DNA of 32,459 nucleotides from Planctomycetota bacterium (GTDB lineage Bacteria > Planctomycetota > UBA1135 > GCA-002686595). The stretch is from assembly GCA_028823395.1 (NCBI GenBank), contig JAPKBO010000014.1, forward strand, positions 1-32,459, in the 5' to 3' direction. Shown in pieces: positions 8,461 to 17,700 of the stretch. The number at the start of each line of letters is the position of its first letter. Positions within the stretch are counted from its first letter, which is position 1. The translations under genes were made by a program, and so were the position numbers. A model generated the notes under the pieces. The model was given only the letters and a program-made list of their open reading frames with translations, was not told the origin of the DNA and made no database searches.

Positions 8461-10279
8461 TCCGCACCTGGTAGGCGCCGATGTTCTTGGGTTTGGCTTT
8501 GTCCGATGGCACCTCCACAAAGACCTCCAGGCTGGCTGGGCCAATGGGGAACTCCAGGCCGGATATTCGGAAGGGAAACGGTCCGCCGACGGAGCCCTCC
8601 GTCGACATGGGCATGTCTACCACGCTCTCCCCATTCTCCGAGGTCAGTTTAAACCGAACGCTTAACGGCTTTATGCGGGGCATGGGTTGGACGGCCACCT
8701 CAAAGGGCCCCGTATTCCGAACATCGACCTCCCAGTGCCCGCGTGAATTGGACGTCCAGCCCGAGTCCTTCGTATCGATCCTCCAGTCTTGGCGCGTAAG
8801 GACCGTTCGCAATGCTGAAGCGTGGCCGAGATGGATGCGCGGGGGCGCATAGTTGTCAGGCCGTGTGGTCGAGACATCGTCGAACCAAGCGTTGTAGGCG
8901 CGCTGAAGGTCGAGGAGAACGTCTGGGAACTCCGAGGCCAAATCCCGCTCCTCCAGGGGATCTGCCAGCATGTCGTAGAGCTCGAGAGGCTGCTGAGAGT
9001 TATTTCCACTGAATCCGCTCGGACACAAGAGCTTCCAACGCTGGGTGCGAAGCATGAAGTGTCTACCGCGCAGGGCTTCATCTCCCCGGTGGGCCTGAAT
9101 CACCAGCTGCCTATCCGGCCAAACCACGCTGCGGCCCTCGAGCAGAGGCAAGAGGCTACGACCATCAAGAGACCCATCGCCGGGAAGATCTACGCTACAG
9201 GCTTCAAGGATCGTGGGCAGTACGTCCACGTGTGCACTGATGCGATCGCTTCCTTGCCCCGCTTCTAAGCGGCCCGGCCAGTGGGCAAGAAAAGGGGAGC
9301 GCACCCCGCCCTCATGCACGTGAGATTTCATTCCGCGCATACCCGCCACGTACCGTTGCGTGTTGGGGCCGTTATCCACCATGAACAGTACCAATGTGTT
9401 TTCCAGGGCGTCCATTTCCTCGAGCGCCGTGAACAACTTGCCGACGTTTTGATCAATGTTCTCGATCATGGCGAAGATGCGCGCCAACTTGTCCGCATCA
9501 TTCTTGGCCGGGATTGGATGGCCCACGCTGTCAGGGAAGGCACCAGGTGAAAGGTCTGCTTCCCGGTACTTCTGGTAGAGCTCCTCGGGGACGTCTCCAA
9601 AGGGACCATGCGGGGTGTTGGTTGCCACATAGGCAAAGAATGGTTGGTCGGCCGCATTGCGCTCACGCATGAACTCGATCGCCGCGTCGAAGTACACGTC
9701 CGTGCAGTAACCCGAGGTCGAGACCGGCTCCCCATTCCTGAAGAGCACGGCGTCGGTGTAGTCCGCCTCCGCCCCAAGAGGGTCGCTGGGTTGACCAATT
9801 CCGCCGCCCCGATGTACGAGTGACTCCACGAACCCCTGATCCATCGCGCGCATGGGATAGCAGTCTCCAAGGTGCCACTTGCCGAATATCCCCGTGCCCC
9901 AACCCGCGTCCCTAAGGTATTCAGCAACAGTGCGCTCCTCGGGCTCGAGCATGGCGCGCCCGATGTAGGTGTCAATTGCCCGGGTACGTTGACACCAACG
10001 GCCCGTCATCAAGGAGGCGCGTGTGGGTGCACACACAGGGCTCACATAGAACGTTCCCATTCGGGCACTGCGCCTCGCCATGGCATCCAAATTCGGAGTA
10101 GAGATGACGGGGTTGCCAGCAAATCCGAAATCGCCAAATCCTTGGTCGTCGGTCATGACCAGCACGACATTGGGGCGCTGCGAAAGGGCTGTCGGAGCCT
10201 CCGCTTTCTTGTGGCCAACGGTACAAGCCAAGAGGGGCAGGCAGAAGAGAATGACTTTGGGTGTTTGCATCGTTTTCAT
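8447..10279 (-). CDS. Lipoprotein arylsulfatase
   Basis: About 610 residues from ATG 10279. The N terminus (MKTMQTPKVILFCLPLLAC) is a lipoprotein signal with lipobox LLAC, Cys19 being lipidated. The alkaline-phosphatase-superfamily core starts NVVLVMTDDQGFGD, with metal-binding D44-D45. The sulfatase signature CAPTRASLMTGRW carries Cys83, which must be converted to formylglycine for activity. Later pieces include GIFGKWHLGD, a second metal site in VLFMVDNGPN and LELYDMLADPLEERDL. The last 120 residues form a beta-rich domain. It should remove sulfate esters from an organic substrate, probably a glycan, outside the cytoplasm. A TTG at 10300 is an alternative start but would precede the signal peptide by 7 residues. 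Last gene of the six-gene minus-strand operon, 30 bases after the other sulfatase. Confidence 0.93.
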   Translation of the reverse strand: MKTMQTPKVILFCLPLLACTVGHKKAEAPTALSQRPNVVLVMTDDQGFGDFGFAGNPVISTPNLDAMARRSARMGTFYVSPVCAPTRASLMTGRWCQRTRAIDTYIGRAMLEPEERTVAEYLRDAGWGTGIFGKWHLGDCYPMRAMDQGFVESLVHRGGGIGQPSDPLGAEADYTDAVLFRNGEPVSTSGYCTDVYFDAAIEFMRERNAADQPFFAYVATNTPHGPFGDVPEELYQKYREADLSPGAFPDSVGHPIPAKNDADKLARIFAMIENIDQNVGKLFTALEEMDALENTLVLFMVDNGPNTQRYVAGMRGMKSHVHEGGVRSPFLAHWPGRLEAGQGSDRISAHVDVLPTILEACSVDLPGDGSLDGRSLLPLLEGRSVVWPDRQLVIQAHRGDEALRGRHFMLRTQRWKLLCPSGFSGNNSQQPLELYDMLADPLEERDLASEFPDVLLDLQRAYNAWFDDVSTTRPDNYAPPRIHLGHASALRTVLTRQDWRIDTKDSGWTSNSRGHWEVDVRNTGPFEVAVQPMPRIKPLSVRFKLTSENGESVVDMPMSTEGSVGGPFPFRISGLEFPIGPASLEVFVEVPSDKAKPKNIGAYQVRITRL

Positions 10280-10309
10280 CGGAAGGCGGCCTATTTCCAA
10301 GCCCTTCGT

Positions 10310-11737
10310 TTAGCGGCCCAATTTCTCAGCACTTCCTGGCTGTACGGCATCCATCCAGGTTGCCGGTGCCTCAAGCTCGACCAGCAGTTCGCGCATGCGC
10401 TGCGCCATGCCCGCAAGGCGGGGCGCGTGCTCCTTATCCATGGCCAAGTTTCGACGTTCATCGGGATCGGCCATCAGGTCAAAGAGGGCCTCCTCAACGA
10501 CACCTCGCCGATAACGCACGTACTTGTAGCGATACGAACAGACGGCCAACTCCTGGGGGCCGTCCACGAACTTGCCCCAGCCATCGATGTAGAGCAGATC
10601 TTTGCGCCAATCCGGAACACCCGCGCCCCAAAGACCACGCATGGAACGGCCTTGATAGCTGGGCGGGATGGGAGCCCCAGCTAAGTCGAGCATCGTCGGC
10701 GCAATGTCCAAATTGAGGGCCATCTCCGTCGGGCGGCTGCCCGCTTCGATTTCACGCGGAAACCGCACCAGGAGAGGCACGTGGATGGATGGCTCGTACG
10801 CCGTTCGCTTGCGGTAGAGGCCGTGCTCTCCCCACATGAACCCGCCGTCACTGGTTACAAATAGTGCTGTGCGCTCCGCGGTGCCGTTCTCATCAAGAGT
10901 GTCTGTCAAGCGACCCACGTTATCGTCCAGAGACAACATCATTTGGTAGTACCCGCGCACAGAGATTGCGTGCGTCAGGCCTTCGTCGTCAAAGAAACGA
11001 TTACGCAGGGTAGTACGTACCCGCTGAACGAAGGCCGGCAGTTCTTCAACCGGATCGTGAGCGCTCTCCGGCAGCGGCCAATCCTGATCCGCGAGGGAAT
11101 TGCGATGGCGCTTGGGTAGGGTCGGTGGTCTGTGCAGGTTCTTAAGGGAGATGATGGCGAGATAGGGGCGGTCGCCCTGCTCCTCAATCCACTCGAGGGC
11201 AAGGTCGAACAACCGGTCGGTGTTGAAGCCCAATAACTGCTTGCGCTCACCATCAATGTTAAAGATCTCGTCAACGTACTGGCCCTGCCCATCAAAACTC
11301 ACCCATCGGTCGAAGCCCGGCTGGGGCATCGCCCCAGGGTTGGGGATGTGCCACTTTCCAAAAAATCCAGTGGTGTAACCTGCGTCCTGCAACAGCTCTG
11401 GAAATCCCAGGCCCGAGGCCAAAAAGTTCGCGTCGTCTTCGTTGCTACGAATCTCGGTCTGGTGGGCGTATAGACTGGTCAAGATGCCTGCGCGTGCTGG
11501 GCAGCAAAGTGATGTCGTGACGTAGGCGCGCTCGAAGAATGCACCCTCTGCGGCAATACGGTCCAGACAAGGCGTCTGGACATGTGTGCCCCCTGCACAA
11601 GAGAGGGTGTCAAACCGCTGATCGTCTGCAAGTACGAGCACCAGGCTGGGACGTTCGTCCACGGGACCTCCACTGCAACCCGTAAGCAGCGCCAGGAGCT
11701 GGAATCCGAGGGCCAATCGCAAGGAACGCTCTCTCAC
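10310..11737 (-). CDS. Lipoprotein sulfatase (second type)
   Basis: 475 residues starting at GTG 11737. The N terminus has a lipoprotein signal with lipobox LLTGC (Cys21). The core begins SLVLVLADDQRFDTLSC with metal ligands D38-D39. The signature SLCCPARAGILT holds the formylglycine Cys78 in a C-x-P-x-R context. It continues with TGFFGKWHIPNP, ALFVTSDGGFMWGEHGLYRKR (second metal site), YEPSIHVPLLVRFP and LFDLMADPDERRNLA. The SLCCP form of the signature recalls N-acetylglucosamine-6-sulfatase and heparan-type sulfatases, so it differs in subfamily from its neighbour. Its GTG overlaps the TGA of the upstream oxidoreductase (GTGA), giving translational coupling. Predicted to face the periplasm and act on a sulfated sugar; substrate unknown. 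Confidence 0.93.
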   Translation of the reverse strand: MRERSLRLALGFQLLALLTGCSGGPVDERPSLVLVLADDQRFDTLSCAGGTHVQTPCLDRIAAEGAFFERAYVTTSLCCPARAGILTSLYAHQTEIRSNEDDANFLASGLGFPELLQDAGYTTGFFGKWHIPNPGAMPQPGFDRWVSFDGQGQYVDEIFNIDGERKQLLGFNTDRLFDLALEWIEEQGDRPYLAIISLKNLHRPPTLPKRHRNSLADQDWPLPESAHDPVEELPAFVQRVRTTLRNRFFDDEGLTHAISVRGYYQMMLSLDDNVGRLTDTLDENGTAERTALFVTSDGGFMWGEHGLYRKRTAYEPSIHVPLLVRFPREIEAGSRPTEMALNLDIAPTMLDLAGAPIPPSYQGRSMRGLWGAGVPDWRKDLLYIDGWGKFVDGPQELAVCSYRYKYVRYRRGVVEEALFDLMADPDERRNLAMDKEHAPRLAGMAQRMRELLVELEAPATWMDAVQPGSAEKLGR

Positions 11738-12921
11738 CGCAGAGCCACTCGTCGGCCCTCGGCCGCTGATACGTAACCCGAGTAGATGATACGCGTGACC
11801 TCCAACCCCAGCTCTCCGTCCGAGGCTGTCGGACGCCCTTCTCGCACGGCCGCTATGAACTCATCACACATGGCTTGGTGCCCCGAAGACCAGTCCTCGT
11901 CCGGAATAGGTGTGTTCCAGCCAGCTTGCGTGCTCGCCTTCTCCATCACGTACTCCTCACCGAAGGCACCATCCTCCACCGCGTAGGAGCGAAGCATGTT
12001 ATTGGGCGAGAGGTTGATCTCGAACTGACACGTAGAAGCGAGGACCTTCAGATGGCTTTCCATACCGCCAAGTTGATTGTCAGAGCCAATCGCCACGCCG
12101 CGGGTTCCATCGGAAAACCGAATGGTCAAGCAACCCCAGTTCTCCACGTCGACCCAGCCGGTTGTGATTTTGGGTTCTGGGCCTGCCGCAGCGGCCAACG
12201 AAAGGTCCGCCACCTCACAGGTAACCTCAACGGGAACAATCGATTCGCCACGGCTTTGCCCCTCTGCTTTCTTGAGAGCCACCATGGCACCAATGGGATG
12301 AGCGGCCAGGCGAATCAGCGCGCCCCCTCCGTTGTAGCGCCACAACTTGGCGTAGGGGGTATGGGAGCCTGAGTGGGTTTCCCAGCCACGCATCTCCAAG
12401 GCAACGGCCTCTGAAGAGTGAAGGAGCTCTTGGGCGCGCCTGAAGGACGGGGCGTGTACCCAGTTCTCGCCGTACATCAACTGGACTCCAGCGGCCTTCG
12501 CACTGTCCACCATCGCCTGGGCATCGGCCAAAGCAACCTTGAGCATCTCCGAGCGCGGCGTCAAGGAGACCTCGCCGTCCGCGATTCCTTCGGGCAGATC
12601 CTGCCCGACATAAGCCGTCAACGGTTTCGTGCACACAATGTGCTTGCCCGCTGCTGCAGCTTTTTCGGCAAAGGAGCGGTGCAGATGGTTCGGCACGCAA
12701 AGATCCACGATCTGGACTTCTGGCCTAGCCAGCAACTCATCGAGGTCCGCGCAAACGGTCGGAACACCGTGGGTCTTGGCGTACGCTTCACTGCTGGCCG
12801 GGGTTCGCGAAGCAACGGCTGATATGCGCGCGCCCCGTACCCGTCCATAGCAACGGGCCCGGGTCTGAGCCAGAAATCCGGCTCCGACTATGCCTACTCC
12901 AATGGTGTCACTATCAGTCAT
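11734..12921 (-). CDS. Gfo/Idh/MocA family NAD(P)-dependent oxidoreductase
   Basis: 395 residues from ATG 12921. The N terminus is a Rossmann fold: IGVGIVGAGFLAQT with the GxGxxA dinucleotide loop. VDLCVPNHLH and GKHIVCTKPL follow, with K99 in the position of the family's catalytic EKP lysine (Glu is replaced by Thr). The C-terminal alpha/beta domain includes YGENWVHAPSF and GGGALIRLAAHPIGAMVAL, which carries the conserved catalytic-region His. Members oxidise or reduce hydroxyl groups on sugars, inositols or nucleotide sugars. Cytoplasmic. Its start overlaps the end of the nucleotidyltransferase gene by 8 bases and its stop overlaps the next sulfatase start by 4. The kinase and nucleotidyltransferase context suggests a sugar or NDP-sugar substrate. 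Confidence 0.92.
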   Translation of the reverse strand: MTDSDTIGVGIVGAGFLAQTRARCYGRVRGARISAVASRTPASSEAYAKTHGVPTVCADLDELLARPEVQIVDLCVPNHLHRSFAEKAAAAGKHIVCTKPLTAYVGQDLPEGIADGEVSLTPRSEMLKVALADAQAMVDSAKAAGVQLMYGENWVHAPSFRRAQELLHSSEAVALEMRGWETHSGSHTPYAKLWRYNGGGALIRLAAHPIGAMVALKKAEGQSRGESIVPVEVTCEVADLSLAAAAGPEPKITTGWVDVENWGCLTIRFSDGTRGVAIGSDNQLGGMESHLKVLASTCQFEINLSPNNMLRSYAVEDGAFGEEYVMEKASTQAGWNTPIPDEDWSSGHQAMCDEFIAAVREGRPTASDGELGLEVTRIIYSGYVSAAEGRRVALR

Positions 12922-13657
12922 CGGTGGTGAATGCCTCGCGGGCACGTTCTAGGGTCTCAAGGTTGCCAATGTCGTGGAAGGGCCCAGTGATGGGAGCAGC
13001 CCCCATGGGATGATGCCCATGCAGCCACTCCAAGAAATAGCCTGGCGCGTCGAGATTGTGGTTCTCGGACGCGTACTGCGCCAGTTCTCTACGGATCGAT
13101 CCGGGAAAGAAGTAGAGGCAAACCGCGCTTAGGTTGGATTTGGGGTCATCCGGCTTTTCTCTAAAATCAGAAATGGTGCCGTTTTCGGCCACTGAAACCT
13201 CACTAAAGCGCGCCGGTGGGACCGGCAAAGGAACCTCCCTGACCAACAGGAGTGTGCGCTGCTCTTGCCCGAACCGTTCCGCATATGGCCCAAGATCGAA
13301 GTCAATCAGATTGTCTCCCGCCACAACAAGCACAGGAGCTTCATGATCCGCAAGGGACTCCATGCCCAATGCCATGTCAGCCACCGCTCCCAACCGGTTC
13401 TCGTTGGTGTCGGTGCCATCACTCAGAACTTGCAGGGGTACAGAAGTCCGATAATCCGCTGCCCAACCGGCGAAGGTCTCTTGGAAGCGGTCGTTTGTCA
13501 CCACCACAACCTCGTCCACATCCTTCAGGGCCAGGACCCTGTCGAGCAGCCTGGTGAGGACCGGCTTGCCCGCGATGTCGAGCAAGGGCTTGGGACAATT
13601 CCGAGTGAGCGGATACAGGCGAGTCGCAAATCCCGCGGCCAAAACGACGACCTTCAT
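12914..13657 (-). CDS. Sugar-1-phosphate nucleotidyltransferase
   Basis: 247 residues from ATG 13657. It opens with the nucleotidyltransferase signature VVVLAAGFATRLYPLT, then CPKPLLDIAGKPV with the conserved Lys23. VVAGDNLIDFD carries the metal-binding Asp, and ISDFREKP follows. It should transfer NMP from an NTP onto a sugar 1-phosphate. The length is that of short enzymes such as MurU-type or mannose-1-phosphate guanylyltransferases without the left-handed beta-helix. It begins 2 bases after the stop of the kinase gene, so the two are translated together. The pair fits a salvage route, free sugar to sugar 1-phosphate to nucleotide sugar. Which nucleotide and sugar are used cannot be told. 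Confidence 0.9.
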   Translation of the reverse strand: MKVVVLAAGFATRLYPLTRNCPKPLLDIAGKPVLTRLLDRVLALKDVDEVVVVTNDRFQETFAGWAADYRTSVPLQVLSDGTDTNENRLGAVADMALGMESLADHEAPVLVVAGDNLIDFDLGPYAERFGQEQRTLLLVREVPLPVPPARFSEVSVAENGTISDFREKPDDPKSNLSAVCLYFFPGSIRRELAQYASENHNLDAPGYFLEWLHGHHPMGAAPITGPFHDIGNLETLERAREAFTTDD

Positions 13658-13659
13658 GG

Positions 13660-14643
13660 TTAGATCTCGGCTCCGGCAACCTGGGGAAACAACCCGCTCC
13701 ACCCTGCCTGGCTGAGGACCTGAGCCAGACGGCTCAGAACAGCAGGATCGGGGTGTGTGAATACTGCAGAGCCGCCTGAGCCACAGAGCTTCGCACCCGC
13801 CCCAAAATCCCGCCCCAAGGTGACAATGTCTTGGTCACGGGGGGCAATATCGAAGACCGAGCGGCGCAGCTCGAAGTTGCGATCCATTAAGGAAACGAGC
13901 TGTGCGTGGTCGCCCGCTTGTAGTGCAGCGACACCTTCCACAACGAGTTCCGGCAGCTCTTGCATGACCTGCCGTACAAGCTCATCGCCGGCTTTCCAGC
14001 GATCCAAAACACCGGCGTGCACGTCTCCAGATGACTGGCCGGGCTCTGGGTCCCAGGCCAGCAGCAAAGGCGGGAGAAGGTTGGGGTCTAGCCGTTGCAC
14101 TTGGGGCGTCGAACCGGAGAAGTCCATGGCCAGGAGCCCGCGGTGCGCCTGCAGCACGCGGTCCTGGGGGCCCGCTACCAGGCCCAACTCCTTCGTCTCC
14201 GCATCCTGCGCAAGGAGAGCGAGCTCCTCGGGGCCAAGGTCTATCCCAAAATGACGGCCTAGTGCTCGCAAGGCTGCAACGATGATTCCGCTGGACCCAG
14301 ACAATCCCGCCTGACGCGGAATGTCCGTTTCGAAGCGCATGGAAAACCCGCATGCCTTGGCTTCCAGTTCGGGATGCGCGGCCATGAGCCTTTTGACTGC
14401 AGCGGCCAGGAGGTCAGCACCCCCGCGGCCCGCGCTCGCACTCAATTCCGCTGCCAGGGGGGCCTGGGCCGAGCAATGCAGAATCTCATCACTGCCGTGT
14501 AATTCGATGCGCTCGCAGGGATCCAGCTGAACTTGGGCCATGAACCCGCTGAAAGTGAAGCCCAACACCCGACCCCCGTAGAGGTCTGAAGGGTTTCCCA
14601 GCAGGCCAATGCGAGGGTGCGCGTGGGTAGTGATCGTCTTCAT
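13660..14643 (-). CDS. GHMP kinase, glucuronokinase-like
   Basis: 327 residues from ATG 14643. The N-terminal block HPRIGLLGNPSDLYGGRVL closely resembles plant glucuronokinases. The ATP-binding loop is PRQAGLSGSSGI (residues 109-120). The C-terminal GHMP motif KLCGSGGSAVFT lies near the end. It should phosphorylate the anomeric carbon of a sugar, perhaps glucuronate or a related uronic acid, to the 1-phosphate that the next gene activates. An alternative start at ATG 14682 adds 13 residues and has a weak AGGG ribosome site, while 14643 places the conserved RIGLLGNPSD block at residue 11. It follows the large secreted-protein gene and precedes the nucleotidyltransferase by 2 bases. Kinase class is secure; sugar specificity is inferred. 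Confidence 0.87.
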   Translation of the reverse strand: MKTITTHAHPRIGLLGNPSDLYGGRVLGFTFSGFMAQVQLDPCERIELHGSDEILHCSAQAPLAAELSASAGRGGADLLAAAVKRLMAAHPELEAKACGFSMRFETDIPRQAGLSGSSGIIVAALRALGRHFGIDLGPEELALLAQDAETKELGLVAGPQDRVLQAHRGLLAMDFSGSTPQVQRLDPNLLPPLLLAWDPEPGQSSGDVHAGVLDRWKAGDELVRQVMQELPELVVEGVAALQAGDHAQLVSLMDRNFELRRSVFDIAPRDQDIVTLGRDFGAGAKLCGSGGSAVFTHPDPAVLSRLAQVLSQAGWSGLFPQVAGAEI

Positions 14644-14724
14644 CGATGAGCGCCGTTCGCTCGGGATCATTGTAGGGTTCATGACGGCCCTGCACGGCCA
14701 TCGCGAGCCGCAAACACGCGCGGC

Positions 14725-17700
14725 CTAGCGCGCTTGGAGCTGCAGTTCGATCTCTGCAAATCCCACGCCGGTCAGAGTGGGGTCCTTGCCCTCCGTCTGC
14801 CCTACGATTTTCACCCGCAGACTGCGTACTTTCTGGGGCCGGCCAAAGTGGATCGGCGTCTTGGTCAGGCGGCCGGGTCGAAGTGTCACGATCATCGGTG
14901 CGCCACGATCATTGATCGTGACCTCCACACGAGTTGCCAAAGCCGTGCGGGAGGCGTCCGCACGGATGACACGTGTATGACTCAAGAGCAGCACGTCGGC
15001 TCGCACTGGCCGGGTAAGGTGGATATTGATCTCAGGGGCCGCATCGCCATCCATGCTGACCCATCCACGAGTCTGGTTATTATTCACCGCACGGTTCGGC
15101 TCCCAGCCAGCAATAAAGGAGGACGCTTCAACGCTCTCCACCATGCCGCTCATCTCATTGCGAAGGCCGTCCGTTGCGTATTCCAACATCTTGGGATCAA
15201 GGGCAGAACGAATGTCGAGGCGCAGTGGCTTTGAATCGGCGACCACCGACATACCCGTCGCCTCGTCTACGACATGGACTCTCGCCCAAACGTCGTATTC
15301 TCCCGGGCGAGGCATGCTGAATCGCGCGGCGTAGCGCTTACCCCGCTTGGCCTGCTCGGGGTTTCCCTTCGCCGTGGCAAGCAGCTTAGATGCCAATAGA
15401 GACAAATCCAGGCTGCGACCCGACTTGGAGTTTCTGGCATGTACGGCGATCAGATTGGTTCCCGGCACGAGAAGATCTTTGAGTTCCTCGTCGGCCAGAA
15501 CTGTCTCAAAGCCGTCCGTCTCCCAGTCCAACTCAACAGCCTTTGTGCCGTTCAGGTACAGAGTGCATGCACCCAATTCCGCCGGCTTCGGTCCCCGTTG
15601 ATTTACGGCCTCCCATTCGGGAATTTCATTGAGGATACCCTTCTTGCGCCTGAAGTCACTTTTGGACTGAGCTAAGTAGAATGCGTCGAAATCTGCCTCA
15701 CCGTTATCCATCGCCGTGAGAGAGATTCCGGTGACAAAACCGTCTTTGCCCATGTCAGCCCATAAGTCCCGTGTCACAACAGTCCAACGTTCGGGAGCTC
15801 GGGAGGTGATTTCGATTGCCGGGTTAAACGCAATCTGATTCTCACCCGCAAAGTAACGCACGCTGCGGCCCCAAGCCCCATCGATAGCGAACTGGACCAT
15901 TACGTTATTCGCGGGTTTGCGCCAAGCAAACTGAATGTAGCGATACTCGCCTTCGCCGGGCTTAGCCCGGATGGGGAAACCCCAACCAGGGATGCGGACC
16001 CGATACTTCTGGCGCGGCATAACTCTCAAGTAGTGGCTTCCACTTGACGCGTCCTCGCTGACATTCAAGGCCGTGCCTGAGCCCCCGCTTAGGTGGGACA
16101 CAAACTCCTTTTCGTCGTCAAAGAGCTTCACAAGCGCGCTCTGAACGCCGTCTACACCTGCGCCGAAGTTGAGCGTCAGTTCCGGATTGGTCAGCTGATG
16201 GGGTTGAAGGTCGAGTTCCTTGCGGAGCCAAATTTCCTTGCTCGTCCAAGTTGTTCCGACAGTCAACCGCGGACTGTCCTTGGGTCCGAATGCTCCGGTG
16301 CCCACCTTCCAGCCCTTCATGTCGAAGACCGGCTCAGCCCATCCGTCCGCGGGGGCCTTGGTGCTATAGGACCACTCCGCCCCACCCTGTCGGCTATCAG
16401 CTAGTAGCACGCCTCCTCCGGTCAAGTAATCCACTTGCTTGACGCGCAACCCAATTTCCTCCTCCCCTTCGAACACGTACTTGTTGAATAACTTGTCGCC
16501 GAAGGAGGAGACCCAGAAAGTGACGGGGCTGTCTCCAGATGCCCGCAACGAGACGTCTTCCTCAGGATTGTCGTCTCCGTACGTTACGACTGAACGCCCG
16601 CCACCAGGGCCCGATTTCGGCGCAGATGCTCGGTTCAAGAACAGGAGGCAGTAGGAGGTGGTGGAATGTTCGCGACCCGAAGCATCCCCCCAACTGCCAT
16701 TAGCCCGCTGTTGCTTGAGGAGTTGACGTGCACCCTCCCGATACCAGTTCTGGCCATTGAAAATATCAACCTCAGCAAAAGCGCCTACTCGCTCGATACC
16801 GTACATGTAGTAGTGGAACCAAGAGTTCCCCTGCCCAAAGTTTGTCGTGGGAGAAAAGTTACGGTCCAACCAGCCAAGCCCCGAGCGCTGTGCAACCTCA
16901 ACGTCATGTTGGAAGGCCTTCCCCTTCGATAGCTGCGGCAGACACAAGGATAGAACGGTGACGCCGGCAGCCGACATAGAACCGGTTGCTCCGCCCCCCG
17001 GGACGTACCCAAACCCGCCGTCACTGGTTTGATAGAGCATAACCCGCTCCGCAAGGCGCACCCACGCAGGCGTGGGCACGTCCAGCCCGATCTCCGTGGC
17101 CGCCCAGAGTCCCAATGCGCCGTATTGCGTGTTTGAAAGATCCTTGTGCCCCGAGCTCGGATCACCGTGACCGCCAGGGTATCCCCAATCCCCGATCTGC
17201 CAATCGAGGAGCTCGTCCAGAATCCCGGCAGCATGGTCCTTCCAGCGCACCTTGTCCGCAGCCAAGAAAGCCATGAGTTGGGTCCCCGCCTCGTAAGTGT
17301 AGCGAGGGGGCCGCCCCGCCAGATATGCAAGAGCGCGGCGCACGGCTTGATGTTCTTTGGGTACGCCAGACTTCAGTAGGGCATAAGCCACCAGGGCCGT
17401 TGCCCCTGTAGGGTACCGGCTCTGCCAACCCGACCAGGATCCATCCAGGTCTTGTTGCTGCAGAAGGTAGGCCACACCCTTGTCGATGGCCGCGTTGATG
17501 GCGAGCTGTGTCTTACCCCACTGCGCCGCCTCCCCCTTGGCAGAGTTGTTTTGATTGGGGCTGACCGAAATCCTGAAGCAGCCCAATGATCGCGTACCCC
17601 CTGTGTGAAACTCCAGGTCCAAGACCAAAGTCCGTCGCCCACGCCCCAGGGCCTCTTCAAACTGCACGACAAGCTCCTGCGGTCCACGCCCAGGACCGGG

